Notes: generated by a model from the letters alone, not told the origin. Counted from the stretch's first letter, positions 34,758 to 44,041 are shown. The stretch is DNA of 64,000 nt from Prauserella endophytica (GCF_005146945.1 NZ_SWMS01000002.1:558001-622000), one strand, 5' to 3'. Translations and numbers: made by a program.

Positions 34758-35177
34758 ATGACAACGACAGACGTTCGTCCCTCGCGTTCCCTCTCGGTCA
34801 CCCGCAGGGCGGTGCTGCACTACCTCGAGATGTCGGCCGCGATGGGCCTGGGCATGGCGATCCTCGGGCCGCTGGTGCGCTGGGGCCTCGGTGCGGCGGG
34901 CTGGTCGGCCGTGTTCGAGTACACCGACGTGCGGGCAATGATCATGGCCACGGAGATGGCCGTCGCGATGGCTGCGTGGATGCTCGTGCGCGGACACAGC
35001 CTCCCGGCGGTGGCCGAGATGACCGCGGCGATGTACGTGCCGTTCGTGGTGCTCCTGGTGCCGTACTGGGCCGGGCTGATCTCCGGGGGCGCGCTGATGG
35101 GCGTCGGCCACGCCGTGATGTTCGTGGCGATGGCCTGGCTGGTCTACCGGCGCAGGCACGAGCACCAGCACGGCTGA
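34758..35177 (+). CDS. Four-helix membrane protein, Met- and His-rich
   Basis: A 139-aa integral membrane protein with about four transmembrane helices (MSAAMGLGMAILGPLVRW, the MATEMAVAMAAWMLV stretch, MYVPFVVLLVPYWAGL, and GVGHAVMFVAMAWLVY). It ends RRRHEHQHG. Met-rich helices and the His tail suggest metal contact, but no family function is known to me. The palindrome just upstream suggests it is induced. The amidase gene follows after 60 bp. Confidence 0.8.
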   Translation: MTTTDVRPSRSLSVTRRAVLHYLEMSAAMGLGMAILGPLVRWGLGAAGWSAVFEYTDVRAMIMATEMAVAMAAWMLVRGHSLPAVAEMTAAMYVPFVVLLVPYWAGLISGGALMGVGHAVMFVAMAWLVYRRRHEHQHG

Positions 35178-35237
35178 CCCCTTGCCGGCGAACCGGTCGG
35201 CGCCCACCCTTGGTCGTGATCGAACCTGGGAGGACCG

Positions 35238-36653
35238 GTGAACGACGACCTCTGCCGCCTCAGCGCCCTGGACCAGCTCGCGGCGCTCCGGCGACGTGAG
35301 CTCAGCGCCGAGGAACTGGTACGCGCCCACCTCGACCGCATCGACCGGCACAACCCGGACGTCAACGCGATCGTCACGCTCGTGCCGGAGCGGGCGCTGG
35401 CCGACGCGAAGGCCGCCGACGACCGCCTTGCCTCGGGTGAGGAGCCGGGCCCGCTGCACGGGCTTCCCGTCGCGCACAAGGACCTGCACCTGACAAAGGG
35501 CATCCGCACCACGTTCGGCTCGCCCTCGTTGGCGGACTTCGTGCCCGACGAGGACGACCTCGTGGTCGAGCGGCTGCGGGCCGCCGGCGCCATCACGATC
35601 GGCAAGACGAACACCCCGGAGTTCGGCGCGGGGTCGCACACCTTCAACCCGGTCTTCGGCGCCACGCGCAATCCCTACGACCTCACGCGCAGCGCCGGCG
35701 GCAGCAGCGGTGGGGCCGCCGCCGCGCTCGCCGCGGGCTTCCAGCCCATCGCCGACGGCAGCGACATGGGCGGCTCGCTGCGCAACCCGGCCTCCTTCTG
35801 CAACGTCGTCGGCCTGCGGCCCTCGCCGGGAAGGGTGCCCGGCTACCCGGCCGCGCTGGGCTTCACCCGCCTCGGCGTGCAGGGTCCGATGGCGCGCACG
35901 GTGGCCGACGCGGCGCTGACGCTGTCGGTGCTGGCGGGCCCGGACGACCGCAGCCCCATCGCGCTGACCGACCCTGGCGAGACGTTCCGCCGTCCGCTGG
36001 AGCGCGACCTGACCGGGCTGCGCGTGGCGTGGTCGCCGGACCTCGGCGGCGCGGTGCCGGTGGAGCCCGGGGTGCTGGAGGTGCTGAGCCCGCAGGTGAA
36101 GCTCTTCGAGCGGCTCGGCTGCGTCGTCGAGGAGGACTGCCCGGACTTCACCGGCGCCGACGAGGTGTTCCGCACGCTGCGCGCGTGGCAGTTCGAACAG
36201 GCCTACGGTGAGCTCGTCCAGCGCGATCCCGGGGCCGTCAAGCCGGCGCTGCGGCGCAACGTCGAGCAGGGCCGTGCGTTGACGGGACCGGAGCTCGGCC
36301 GCGCCGAGGCCGAACGCACCCGGCTCTACCACCGCGTGCGCGAGTTCTTCACCCGCTACGACGTGCTGCTGCTGCCCGTGTGCCAGGTGCTGCCCTTCGA
36401 CGCCGGGCAGGAGTACCCGACCTCGGTGTGCGGCATCCCGCAGGAGGACTACCTCGGCTGGATGCGGTCGTGCTACTTCGTGTCCACAGTGGGCAATCCC
36501 GCGCTGTCCGTACCCGGCGGGTTCACCGAGGGCGGGCTGCCCGTCGGGCTGCAACTCGTCGGCCCGCCGAGGGCCGACTTCTTCGTGCTGCAGGTGGGGT
36601 ACGCGTTCGAGCAGCTCACCGGGTACGGCGGGCGCGCTCCCGCACTCAGCTGA
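35238..36653 (+). CDS. Amidase signature-family amidase
   Basis: A 471-aa amidase. Catalytic Lys in LHGLPVAHKDLHL (near residue 81), the Gly/Ser-rich signature AGGSSGGAAAALAAG with the bridging Ser, and nucleophile Ser in DGSDMGGSLRNPA. Start is the GTG at 35238, preceded by GGGAGG. It overlaps the convergent amidohydrolase gene by 8 bp at the 3' ends. It hydrolyses an amide of unknown identity; the neighbouring hydrolase, POT transporter and Lrp regulator suggest peptide or amino-acid-amide use. Confidence 0.92.
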   Translation: MNDDLCRLSALDQLAALRRRELSAEELVRAHLDRIDRHNPDVNAIVTLVPERALADAKAADDRLASGEEPGPLHGLPVAHKDLHLTKGIRTTFGSPSLADFVPDEDDLVVERLRAAGAITIGKTNTPEFGAGSHTFNPVFGATRNPYDLTRSAGGSSGGAAAALAAGFQPIADGSDMGGSLRNPASFCNVVGLRPSPGRVPGYPAALGFTRLGVQGPMARTVADAALTLSVLAGPDDRSPIALTDPGETFRRPLERDLTGLRVAWSPDLGGAVPVEPGVLEVLSPQVKLFERLGCVVEEDCPDFTGADEVFRTLRAWQFEQAYGELVQRDPGAVKPALRRNVEQGRALTGPELGRAEAERTRLYHRVREFFTRYDVLLLPVCQVLPFDAGQEYPTSVCGIPQEDYLGWMRSCYFVSTVGNPALSVPGGFTEGGLPVGLQLVGPPRADFFVLQVGYAFEQLTGYGGRAPALS

Positions 36654-37860
36654 CCGGGTCCCGGTCGGCGACGTGCACGGCCCGCCCGTCCTGGTAGACG
36701 GCCAGGACGCGCTTTCCGAGGTCGTGCACGTCGAGCGGGTCCCCGTCGACGACGACGAGGTCGGCCCGCTTGCCGGGGGTGAGGGAGCCCAGCGTGGCGT
36801 CGAGCCCCATCAGCTCGGCGGCCGACAGGGTCGCCGCGTGCAGCGCGTCGGCCGGGGTGAGGCCGTGCTCGACGAGCAGTTCCAGTTCGAGGAGGTTCTC
36901 GCCGTGCGGGTAGAGGGGAGCGTCGGTGCCCATCGCGATCCGCACCCCGGCCTCGACGGCGCGCCGGACGCTGTTGTCGCTCGGCGCCTGGATCTTCTCG
37001 ACGATGTGCTCGGGGTAGGGGACACCGGCCTCGATCGCCTGCCGCAGGCCGACTCCCGCGCTGAGCGTCGGAACGAGCCATGTGCCGCGGTCGGCCATCA
37101 TCGCGAGCGTCTCGTCGTCGAGGAAGTGGCCGTGCTCGATCGAGCGGACCCCGTTGCGCACGGCGGCCTTCGCGCCCTCGCCGTGCGCGTGCGCCATGAC
37201 GTGCAGCCCGGCCGCCGCGGCCTCGGTCACCATCATGCTGATCTCGTCGTCGCGGAAGTGCGGGATCCGCGGCCCCGCTCCGCTCGACACGACCCCGCCG
37301 CTCGTGGCGACCTTGATGACGTCCGCGCCCGCGCGCACGAGTTCCCTGATCTTGCGACGGATCTCCTCCGGCCCGTCCACGATCACGGGCGGACGGCCCG
37401 GGTGCGGCGGGAGCAGGTCCAGCACACAGGTCGACGGCCACCACGGATCGCCGTGCCCGCCGGTCTGGCTCAGCATGTTGAGCGAGAGCTGCATCCGGGG
37501 CCCGGGAATCAGGCCGCGTTCCCGCGCGACCCGCATGCCGAGGTCGGCGCCCGCGGCGTCGCGGACGGTGGTGACGCCCGCGGCCAGTGTCTTCGCCATG
37601 TTCAGGGCGCCCTCGTAGAACTGGAGCGAGAACGGCTGCTGCGCGCTCTCGACGATGTCCGAACCGGTCATCGTCAGGTGCACGTGGCAGTCGATCAGTC
37701 CGGGCAGGACACCACGGCCGGCGCAGTCCACCTCCTCGTCGCCGTCGAGGCCGGTGCCCACGTCGACGATCCAGCCGTTCTCCACCGCCACGTCGGCGGG
37801 AGCGGCGGTCCGGGACACCGCGTCGAACAGGGTGCCGCCGCGGAAGACGGTGCGCTTCAT
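36646..37860 (-). CDS. Metal-dependent amidohydrolase (imidazolonepropionase/Xaa-Pro dipeptidase-like)
   Basis: A 404-aa amidohydrolase: IDCHVHL (HxH metal site, near residue 58), IKVATSGGV (Lys position for carbamylation), MAHAHG and SIEHGHF (metal His), and GTDAPLYPHG (metal Asp). The C-terminus returns to the small beta domain (GKRADLVVVDGDP). Close relatives cleave Xaa-Pro dipeptides or cyclic amides. It is the second gene after the POT transporter; the two overlap by ATGA. It is likely cytoplasmic and acts on imported peptides. Confidence 0.9.
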   Translation of the reverse strand: MKRTVFRGGTLFDAVSRTAAPADVAVENGWIVDVGTGLDGDEEVDCAGRGVLPGLIDCHVHLTMTGSDIVESAQQPFSLQFYEGALNMAKTLAAGVTTVRDAAGADLGMRVARERGLIPGPRMQLSLNMLSQTGGHGDPWWPSTCVLDLLPPHPGRPPVIVDGPEEIRRKIRELVRAGADVIKVATSGGVVSSGAGPRIPHFRDDEISMMVTEAAAAGLHVMAHAHGEGAKAAVRNGVRSIEHGHFLDDETLAMMADRGTWLVPTLSAGVGLRQAIEAGVPYPEHIVEKIQAPSDNSVRRAVEAGVRIAMGTDAPLYPHGENLLELELLVEHGLTPADALHAATLSAAELMGLDATLGSLTPGKRADLVVVDGDPLDVHDLGKRVLAVYQDGRAVHVADRDPVS

Positions 37861-39368
37861 CGCTGAACTCCACTCAAGGTCTCGGCGCCGGGTTCACCGC
37901 TCGGCGCCTTCCGTTCGGTCTGCCTGCGGATCAGGGGAGTGACGGCGAGCAGCAGCAGCGCGATCACGACCGCGCCGGCGCCGAGCAGGCCGAAGTAGGC
38001 CGCCGCCGAACCGGCGTCGTAGAACTTGACGAGCTGGGCGCCGATGCCCTGGCCCGCGGCGTTCGAGGACAGCCACAGGCCCATCGTCTGCGTGGCGAAC
38101 GCGGCGGGCGCGAGCCGCGCCGTCGCGGAGAGCCCGATCGGCGAAAGGCACATCTCGCCGATCGTCACCACCGCGAGGCTGGCGACCAGCCAGAGCGGGT
38201 TGGTCTGCCCGCCACCCAGCGCGGGCAGCACGAGCAGCAGGTACGACAGGCCCGCGATGGCGAGGCCCACGGCGAACTTGTGGGCCGGCGACGGTGGCCG
38301 CGTGGACCGGTCGAGCCGCAGCCACAGCACCGCGAACAACGGCGTCAGGACGATCAGCACCAGCGAGCCGACCGACTGGAACCATGACGCCGGGATGGTG
38401 AACCCGAGCGCACCCAGGTCGGTGCTCTCGTCGGCGTATTGAGCGATCACCGTCGCGCCCTGCTCCTGGATGCACCAGAAGGCGACCGCGGCGACGAACA
38501 TCGGGATGTAGCCGCGCACCCTCGCGCGTTCGACGGCGGTGGTCCGCCCGCTGCGCAGCATGACCGTGAAGTACGCGGCCGGAACGGCGATCGCGACCAC
38601 GCTGATGAGGTTCACGACCCCGCCCGCGTCGAGCGTTCCCGTCGCCACGGTCCCGACGATGATCGCGACGAGCGCCGCGATGCCCGCGAGCACGCCGGCC
38701 AGCCGCCCACGCGGAACCTCCCGCAGCCGCAACGGGTTCTTCGGGCGGTCGCTGAGCGGGCTCAGGTGCCGCTGCGTGCGGACGTACACGATCAGGCCGA
38801 CCGCCATGCCGACCGCCGCGATCCCGAATCCGAGGTGGTAGTCGTACGTCTGGCCGACCGTGCCGACCACCAGCGGAGCGGCCACGGCGCCCACGCTGAT
38901 GCCCATGTAGTAGATGCTGAAACCGGAGTCGCGCCTCGGGTCGTCCCGGGCGTAGAGGTCACCGACGGATGAGGAGATCGTCGGCTTCAGCAGCCCGGTG
39001 CCGCTGGCGATGAAGATCATCGACGCGAACAGCGCACCAGCGCCGGCCGGGATCGCCAGGCAGATGTGCCCGCACATGATCAGGACGCCGCCGAGCAGGG
39101 TCGCGCGCCGGTCGCCGAGCAGCCGGTCGCTGATCCAGCCGCCGAGGATCGCAGCCAGGTAGGTCGCGGAGCCGTAGACCGCGATGAGGGACCGGGCGTC
39201 GGCGGAGTCGATCCCGAGCCCGCCGTCCAGCATCCGGTCGGTCATGTAGTACAGCAGCAGCGCCCGCATGCCGTAGTAGGAGAACCGCTCCCACGCCTCG
39301 GCGAAGAACAACCCCACCAGGCCGCGGGGCTGGCCGAAGAACGCGCGATCCGTATCCGTACTGCCCAT
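37857..39368 (-). CDS. POT/PTR-family proton-coupled oligopeptide transporter
   Basis: A 503-aa MFS protein with the POT signature FFAEAWERFSYYGMRALLLYYM (written here as positions about 16-37; ExxERFxYY) and GGWISDRLLGDRR. About 14 membrane helices are seen. The start at 39366-39368 is the ATG after GGTGCGGTGGG. It overlaps the amidohydrolase by 4 bp and is divergent from an Lrp/AsnC regulator. It should import di- or tripeptides for the hydrolase next to it. Confidence 0.9.
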   Translation of the reverse strand: MGSTDTDRAFFGQPRGLVGLFFAEAWERFSYYGMRALLLYYMTDRMLDGGLGIDSADARSLIAVYGSATYLAAILGGWISDRLLGDRRATLLGGVLIMCGHICLAIPAGAGALFASMIFIASGTGLLKPTISSSVGDLYARDDPRRDSGFSIYYMGISVGAVAAPLVVGTVGQTYDYHLGFGIAAVGMAVGLIVYVRTQRHLSPLSDRPKNPLRLREVPRGRLAGVLAGIAALVAIIVGTVATGTLDAGGVVNLISVVAIAVPAAYFTVMLRSGRTTAVERARVRGYIPMFVAAVAFWCIQEQGATVIAQYADESTDLGALGFTIPASWFQSVGSLVLIVLTPLFAVLWLRLDRSTRPPSPAHKFAVGLAIAGLSYLLLVLPALGGGQTNPLWLVASLAVVTIGEMCLSPIGLSATARLAPAAFATQTMGLWLSSNAAGQGIGAQLVKFYDAGSAAAYFGLLGAGAVVIALLLLAVTPLIRRQTERKAPSGEPGAETLSGVQR

Positions 39369-39542
39369 CCCACCGCACCCTTCGGCCAGACCCGTGATTG
39401 GCAGCAGACGATACATCTGCCCTATCGGGTGATCAATAGACGATTCGGCGGCGATCGATGGACTCGGTCGCTGTTACGGTCTTCGGTACCTGAGTGTGCG
39501 TGCTATTCGGCGATCGAACCGGGATGCGTTAGGTTGGCTCGC

Positions 39543-40490
39543 GTGCGAGCGAACCTGGACGAGATCGACGAGCAGCTCGTGCGCGCGCTGCACCGGGACG
39601 GCAGGGCATCCTACGAGACGCTGGCGCGGCTGGTCGGCCTCGCCAGGTCGACCACGAAGGCGCGCGTGCAGCGGCTGCTCGGGGAGGGCGGGATCCGGCT
39701 GGTCGGCGCCATCCATCCCGCCGTGTTCGGGCTCAACCAGCTCGGCCACGTGATCGTCGAGACGCACGGGCCGGCGGCGCCCGTCGCCGAGCAGATCGCC
39801 GAGCTCGACGAGATCTCCTTCGTCACCACCACCGCGGGCCGGTTCGCGGTCACCGCCGAGCTGCGCACCGAGGACATGGAGGCGTTCGCGCGCGGCCTCG
39901 CGCGGGTCCAGGCCGTCCCCGCCGTGCGCGCCGTGCAGGCGATCACGTACCTGCGGATCTGGAAGGACCCGTACTTCCCGCCGGGGCCGCTGGAGAGCCC
40001 CGGTCCGCTGAGCGAGATCGAGCTCGACGCCTCCGACCACGCGCTGCTCGCCCACCTGCGGGTCGACGGGCGCGCGTCCTTCGCGGAGCTCGCGAGCGTC
40101 AGCGGACTCTCGCCGGGAGCCACCCGGGCGAGGGTGCTGCGCCTGCTGGAGTCCGGTGTGGTGCACGTCGGCGCGCTGGTCCGGCTCAACCCGCTCAGCC
40201 GGACCTACACCGTGGGGTTCGCGCTCAACGTGGTCGGCGAGACCGAGCCGGTCGCCAGGGAGGTCGCCGCGCTCGACGAGGTGGACTGCTTCGCGACCGG
40301 TGTCGGCTGGTGCAACGGTATCGGCACCATCCGGGCGGGTTCACTCGACGAGGTGCTGGCGACGCTGGAACGCCTGCGCGCACTGCCCGGCGTCCGGACC
40401 GTCGAGTCGTGGGCGCATCTGCGCGCGATCAAGGAGGAGAGCGACCGGGCGCTGCCGCTCGCGGCTGCTCCCGCGTCCGTCCACAGTTGA
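39543..40490 (+). CDS. Tandem Lrp/AsnC-type regulator
   Basis: A 315-aa protein that is two AsnC units in one chain: HTH in LVGLARSTTKARVQRLL and again in SVSGLSPGATRARVLRLL, each followed by a RAM-like ligand domain. The GTG at 39543 has no ribosome-binding site, and the mRNA may be leaderless. It is divergent from the POT transporter; the shared 174-bp region must hold both promoters. Likely an amino-acid-responsive control of the peptide-use genes. Confidence 0.88.
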   Translation: MRANLDEIDEQLVRALHRDGRASYETLARLVGLARSTTKARVQRLLGEGGIRLVGAIHPAVFGLNQLGHVIVETHGPAAPVAEQIAELDEISFVTTTAGRFAVTAELRTEDMEAFARGLARVQAVPAVRAVQAITYLRIWKDPYFPPGPLESPGPLSEIELDASDHALLAHLRVDGRASFAELASVSGLSPGATRARVLRLLESGVVHVGALVRLNPLSRTYTVGFALNVVGETEPVAREVAALDEVDCFATGVGWCNGIGTIRAGSLDEVLATLERLRALPGVRTVESWAHLRAIKEESDRALPLAAAPASVHS

Positions 40491-40501
40491 CTCCACGAGG
40501 T

Positions 40502-41260
40502 TCAGCGCAGTCCGTCGAGTACCGCTTTCGCGACGGGGCTGGGGTGTGGCGTGTCGAAATCCAGCAGGCCGGTCGGAGTCAGCGGTGGCTGCGCCATGAA
40601 CCGCGGCCGTGTGCCCCGGTGGGGCTGGGCCGCGTGCACCAGGAACGGGTGGCACACATAGACGTCGCCCAGCTCGCCGGTCGCGAGCGTGACCGGGCGG
40701 TGCGCCGACGCCTCGACCGCGTCGACGCACAGGGACATCCACTCGCGGCCCTCGTCGCCCGCCTTCGCCAGCAGCGGTGGGACGTCGAGGTGGGAGCCCG
40801 CCCGGATCCGGGTCGGCGCGTCGTCGGGACCGATGTTGGAGAACAGGAACAGCAGCAGCAGTGCGCGGTTGCGGGAACGCAGGTTCAGCCGCGGTTCGCC
40901 CTGTGTCCCGGCGTAACTCGCCTCCACGTGCCAGCCGTCGTCGCCGGGCTCGGCTTCGCTGGGGAAGCGCACCGGAAACGTGCCGAGCCCACCGAGCGGC
41001 ACCCAGCGGTCCTCGCCGACGAGGGCGTCGAACGTCTCGTGCAGCACGGGGGTGGTGGCCGCCTCGCGGAAGGGTGGGGTCGAGAACCCGCCGAGCCGGA
41101 CGACCGGTTCGCGCCACGTCGCCGGGTCGCCGGGGGAGCAGCCCGTGGCCTGCCACAACTCATCGACGCACCGCTTCCCGACGCCGCGGGGGAACGCCCC
41201 CGGCAGCTTGACGAAGCCCTCGGTCACGAACCGGTCGATCTGCTCAGCACTCAGGCCCAC
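40502..41260 (-). CDS. PhyH-family Fe(II)/2-oxoglutarate dioxygenase
   Basis: A 252-aa protein of the phytanoyl-CoA dioxygenase superfamily. The first metal ligand pair is seen as WHVEASY (H-x-E instead of the common H-x-D), the distal His in CHPFLVHAAQPH and the 2-oxoglutarate Arg in RGTRPRFMAQPP. Start is taken at the GTG 41258-41260 (VGLSAEQIDRF); an upstream GTG at 41344 is possible. It lies after the TetR gene on the same strand with an operator-like palindrome between. Substrate unknown. Confidence 0.8.
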   Translation of the reverse strand: MGLSAEQIDRFVTEGFVKLPGAFPRGVGKRCVDELWQATGCSPGDPATWREPVVRLGGFSTPPFREAATTPVLHETFDALVGEDRWVPLGGLGTFPVRFPSEAEPGDDGWHVEASYAGTQGEPRLNLRSRNRALLLLFLFSNIGPDDAPTRIRAGSHLDVPPLLAKAGDEGREWMSLCVDAVEASAHRPVTLATGELGDVYVCHPFLVHAAQPHRGTRPRFMAQPPLTPTGLLDFDTPHPSPVAKAVLDGLR

Positions 41261-41334
41261 GCGGTCATCCTGGTGTGCGGCACCCGGCGGGGGCCACCGG
41301 TTTTCACCGTGGCGATGCCGTGTGGACGGTCCCT

Positions 41335-41357
41335 GTAACGACACGTAGTGCCATTAC
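41335..41357. promoter_or_regulatory. TetR operator upstream of the PhyH gene
   Basis: GTAACGACAC-gta-GTGCCATTAC, an inverted repeat with two mismatches, overlapping the end of the TetR gene. It matches the site at 42,131 (TAAYGRCAC-n3-GTGCCRTTA). Confidence 0.6.
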
Positions 41358-42106
41358 TGAGGGTGTCCGCCCGCGGGCCGCAGGGACGCGCTGATCTGCT
41401 GGACGACCTCCGCCAGTGACGCGGAGCTGCGCAGCACCGCCACCACGGTCTCGTCGTCGCCGGTCTCGCGCCGGGGCTGCTCCGTGGAGAAGGCGTCGAC
41501 CACCAGCTGGAAAGCCTTGCGCGCCATGGCATGCGCGTCCTCGGTGCCGCCGCTGCGCAACCACCGGCGCAGCACGTGGTTGTGCGCGGCGGCGACGGCC
41601 GCGGCGGCCACGGACGCCCGGAGATCCGCGAGTGGTTGCCCGTCGGTCTCGAACCGCGCGCGCAGGTACCGCGCGAGCACGCGCTGGTAGCGGTCGACGC
41701 TGGCGACCTCCCTGTCCCGCAAGGGGGCCACGGTGTGGGTCAGCGTGTAGCGCTTGACCGAGACGTCGGGGTCGGACAGGTACGAGTCGAGCACGAGGGT
41801 GACGCCCGCGCAGGCCACCTCGATGGGGTTCTGCCGGTCGTCGGCCTCGGCGAAGAGGCGCTCGATGTCGCGCAGAACCTCGTCGTGGCTGGGAAAGATG
41901 GCGTCTTCCTTGGAGCGGAAGTACCGGAAGAAGGTCCGCCGTCCCACGCCGGCGGCCGCCGCGATGTCGTCCACGGTCGTTTGTTCGTAGCCGCTCTCGA
42001 GGAACAGGTCGATCGCCGCCACGGTGAGCGTGCGCCGCAGGAGCCTGCGACCCTCCGTGGTCCGGCCGACCCGGCGGCGGCCCGTCTGCTGAGGTTCCAC
42101 CGACAC
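41354..42106 (-). CDS. TetR-family regulator
   Basis: A 250-aa TetR regulator, with the helix-turn-helix at about residues 35-70 (TTVDDIAAAAGVGRRTFFRYF). The C-terminal domain is long, as in MftR/AcrR-like regulators with a bulky ligand. Near-identical palindromes flank the gene: one upstream at 42,131 and one overlapping its 3' end at 41,335. It probably represses itself, the divergent gene at 42,196 and the PhyH gene. Ligand unknown. Confidence 0.9.
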   Translation of the reverse strand: MSVEPQQTGRRRVGRTTEGRRLLRRTLTVAAIDLFLESGYEQTTVDDIAAAAGVGRRTFFRYFRSKEDAIFPSHDEVLRDIERLFAEADDRQNPIEVACAGVTLVLDSYLSDPDVSVKRYTLTHTVAPLRDREVASVDRYQRVLARYLRARFETDGQPLADLRASVAAAAVAAAHNHVLRRWLRSGGTEDAHAMARKAFQLVVDAFSTEQPRRETGDDETVVAVLRSSASLAEVVQQISASLRPAGGHPQ

Positions 42107-42130
42107 GCGCCGAACTTACCAGGACCCATT

Positions 42131-42155
42131 GCTAATGGCACGGAGTGCCGTTAGC
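42131..42155. promoter_or_regulatory. TetR operator in the divergent region
   Basis: GCTAATGGCAC-gga-GTGCCGTTAGC, 11-bp arms with one mismatch, between the TetR gene and the gene at 42,196. Confidence 0.75.
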
Positions 42156-42195
42156 ATCGACACATACCCGAGGTGCCGTGGAGACGAGGAGCGCC

Positions 42196-42672
42196 ATGGA
42201 GCTGCAGCGAGACCTGGTAACGAGGCCGGCGTTTCCGGACTACCGTGGCGTGTTCGGCTGGCCCGTGCGGTGGGAGGCGACCGGCCCGCATCTGGTGATC
42301 GGGTCGGGAATCGGCGCCGTGGCCATGCCGAAGGCGCAGTCGGAGGCCGTGCTGGCCGGGCTCGCCAGGCAGGACTGCCTCGGTCCCGTGCTGGCGATAC
42401 CCACCAAGCGCGAGATGATGAGCGTCCTGCTGGTGGAGGCCGAGCTGCCCGCCTGGGGTGACGCGCCGCCGCCCGAACAGGTCAGGGTGCTGCCCGCGGG
42501 CACCACGGTGCCGCTGCCCGACTGGCGCAGGCCCGAGATCCACGCCAGGTGGATCGTCGAGCCCGACGCCCATCGCCGCTGGTTGCCGAGCCTCGGCGCC
42601 GTGCTGGCCACCATCCGCTCGTCGACGCCCGGCGCGCTGTTCCGGACGCTGGTGCCCGGCGGCGCCCGCTGA
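42196..42672 (+). CDS. Hypothetical protein divergent from TetR
   Basis: A 158-aa protein. The first half contains GPHLVIGSGIGAVAMPKAQSE, the second half has PAGTTVPLPDW and ends TLVPGGAR. Many Trp/Pro and no membrane segment or signal peptide. GACGAGGAGCG precedes the ATG. I do not recognise a family. Its promoter holds the TetR operator, so it is probably part of the same regulon as the PhyH gene. It is convergent with the MHS transporter. Confidence 0.75.
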   Translation: MELQRDLVTRPAFPDYRGVFGWPVRWEATGPHLVIGSGIGAVAMPKAQSEAVLAGLARQDCLGPVLAIPTKREMMSVLLVEAELPAWGDAPPPEQVRVLPAGTTVPLPDWRRPEIHARWIVEPDAHRRWLPSLGAVLATIRSSTPGALFRTLVPGGAR

Positions 42673-42685
42673 GACCTCGGGGCGC

Positions 42686-44041
42686 CTACGTGGGCACGTC
42701 GGCGTTGTCCTGGTGGTCCGAGGCGGCCCGCAGCTCGGCGCCCCTGGTCTCCTTGACGGCGGAGACCGCGGCGAACGAGACCACGCACAGCACCATGATG
42801 TAGACGCCCACCGAGCCCGACCAGCCGGTCCGCTGCATGAGCAGCTCGGCGATCATCGGGGCGAAGGCGCCGCCGAGGATGGTGCCCAGCGCGTAGCCGA
42901 TGGAGACGCCGGAGTACCGGACGGCCGCGGGGAACATCTCCGCGTACATCGCCGACATCGGCCCGTAGGACAGGCCGAGCCCGATGGTCAGCACGAAGAT
43001 CGCGGCGCCGAAGAGCCAGATGTTGCGCGTGTCGATCAGCAGGAACAGCGGGATCATCCACACGAACACCAGTCCGTAGCCGAGCTGGAACGTGCGCACC
43101 CGGCCGAGCCGGTCGGAGAGCGCGCCGCCGTACACGGTCGCCGAGAGCCAGCCCAGCGAGCCGATGACGATCGCGAGGAGCACCGACGACCTCGGCAGCT
43201 CGAGAGTCGCGACGCCGTAGTTGAGGAAGTAGGCGATCACGAGGTACCCGGCGGCGTTGTTCGCGACGAAGATCAGCGCGCTGAGGACGATCTGCCTGGT
43301 GTTGCCGCGGAAGACGTCGCGCAGCGGCGCGGCGGACTGCTTCTTCTTCGCCAGCATCTCCCGGAAGACGGGGCTTTCCTCGACGGCCCTCCGGATGACG
43401 TAGCCGATGCCGATCAGCACCACGGAGAAGAGGAACGGGACGCGCCAGCCCCAGCTCTCGAACTGCTCCGGCGTGGTGACGGTGGTGGTGATCCACAGGA
43501 CGCCGGTGGCGAGGATGAGCCCCAGCGGCACGCCGGCCTGCGGGTAGGAGCCGAACAGCCCGCGCCGGTGGAGGGGCGCGTGCTCGACCGACATCAGTGC
43601 CGCGCCGCCCCATTCGCCGCCTGCCGAGAAACCCTGCAGGATGCGCAGCAGCATCAGCACGATCGGAGCGGCCAGCCCGATGTCGGCATACGTGGGCAGC
43701 GCACCGATCAACGCGGTCGCGGCGCCCATGAGCACGAGCGTGAGCACGAGCATCTTCTTGCGGCCGAGGCGGTCGCCGTAGCGGCCGGCCACGACGGCTC
43801 CGAGTGGACGGAAGAGGAAGCTGATGCCGATCGTCGCCAGCGAGATGACCGTGGCCAGTCCTGGTGCGTGCTCGCCGACGGGAGCGAAGAAGAGCGGCGC
43901 CAGTACGAGGCTCGCGGCCTGCGCGTAGATGAAGAAGTCGTACCACTCGATGGTGGTCCCGGCGAGGGTGCTCACGAGCACCCTGCGCTCCTCGGTCGAT
44001 CTGCGTTGCCGGCGCGCGGCCGCGGCCTTCTCGGTGGGCAT
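42686..44041 (-). CDS. MHS-family MFS transporter (metabolite:H+ symporter)
   Basis: A 451-aa 12-helix MFS protein of the metabolite-proton symporter group: IEWYDFFIYAQAASLVL in the first helix, the FRPLGAVVAGRYGDRLGRKK loop motif and FSAGGEWGGAALM. Members import organic acids such as aromatic acids, citrate or betaine. It has a cytosolic Arg-rich N-terminus. It is convergent with the hypothetical gene at 42,196 and divergent from the methyltransferase at 44,146. Substrate unknown. It resembles the transporter at 59,246. Confidence 0.9.
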   Translation of the reverse strand: MPTEKAAAARRQRRSTEERRVLVSTLAGTTIEWYDFFIYAQAASLVLAPLFFAPVGEHAPGLATVISLATIGISFLFRPLGAVVAGRYGDRLGRKKMLVLTLVLMGAATALIGALPTYADIGLAAPIVLMLLRILQGFSAGGEWGGAALMSVEHAPLHRRGLFGSYPQAGVPLGLILATGVLWITTTVTTPEQFESWGWRVPFLFSVVLIGIGYVIRRAVEESPVFREMLAKKKQSAAPLRDVFRGNTRQIVLSALIFVANNAAGYLVIAYFLNYGVATLELPRSSVLLAIVIGSLGWLSATVYGGALSDRLGRVRTFQLGYGLVFVWMIPLFLLIDTRNIWLFGAAIFVLTIGLGLSYGPMSAMYAEMFPAAVRYSGVSIGYALGTILGGAFAPMIAELLMQRTGWSGSVGVYIMVLCVVSFAAVSAVKETRGAELRAASDHQDNADVPT

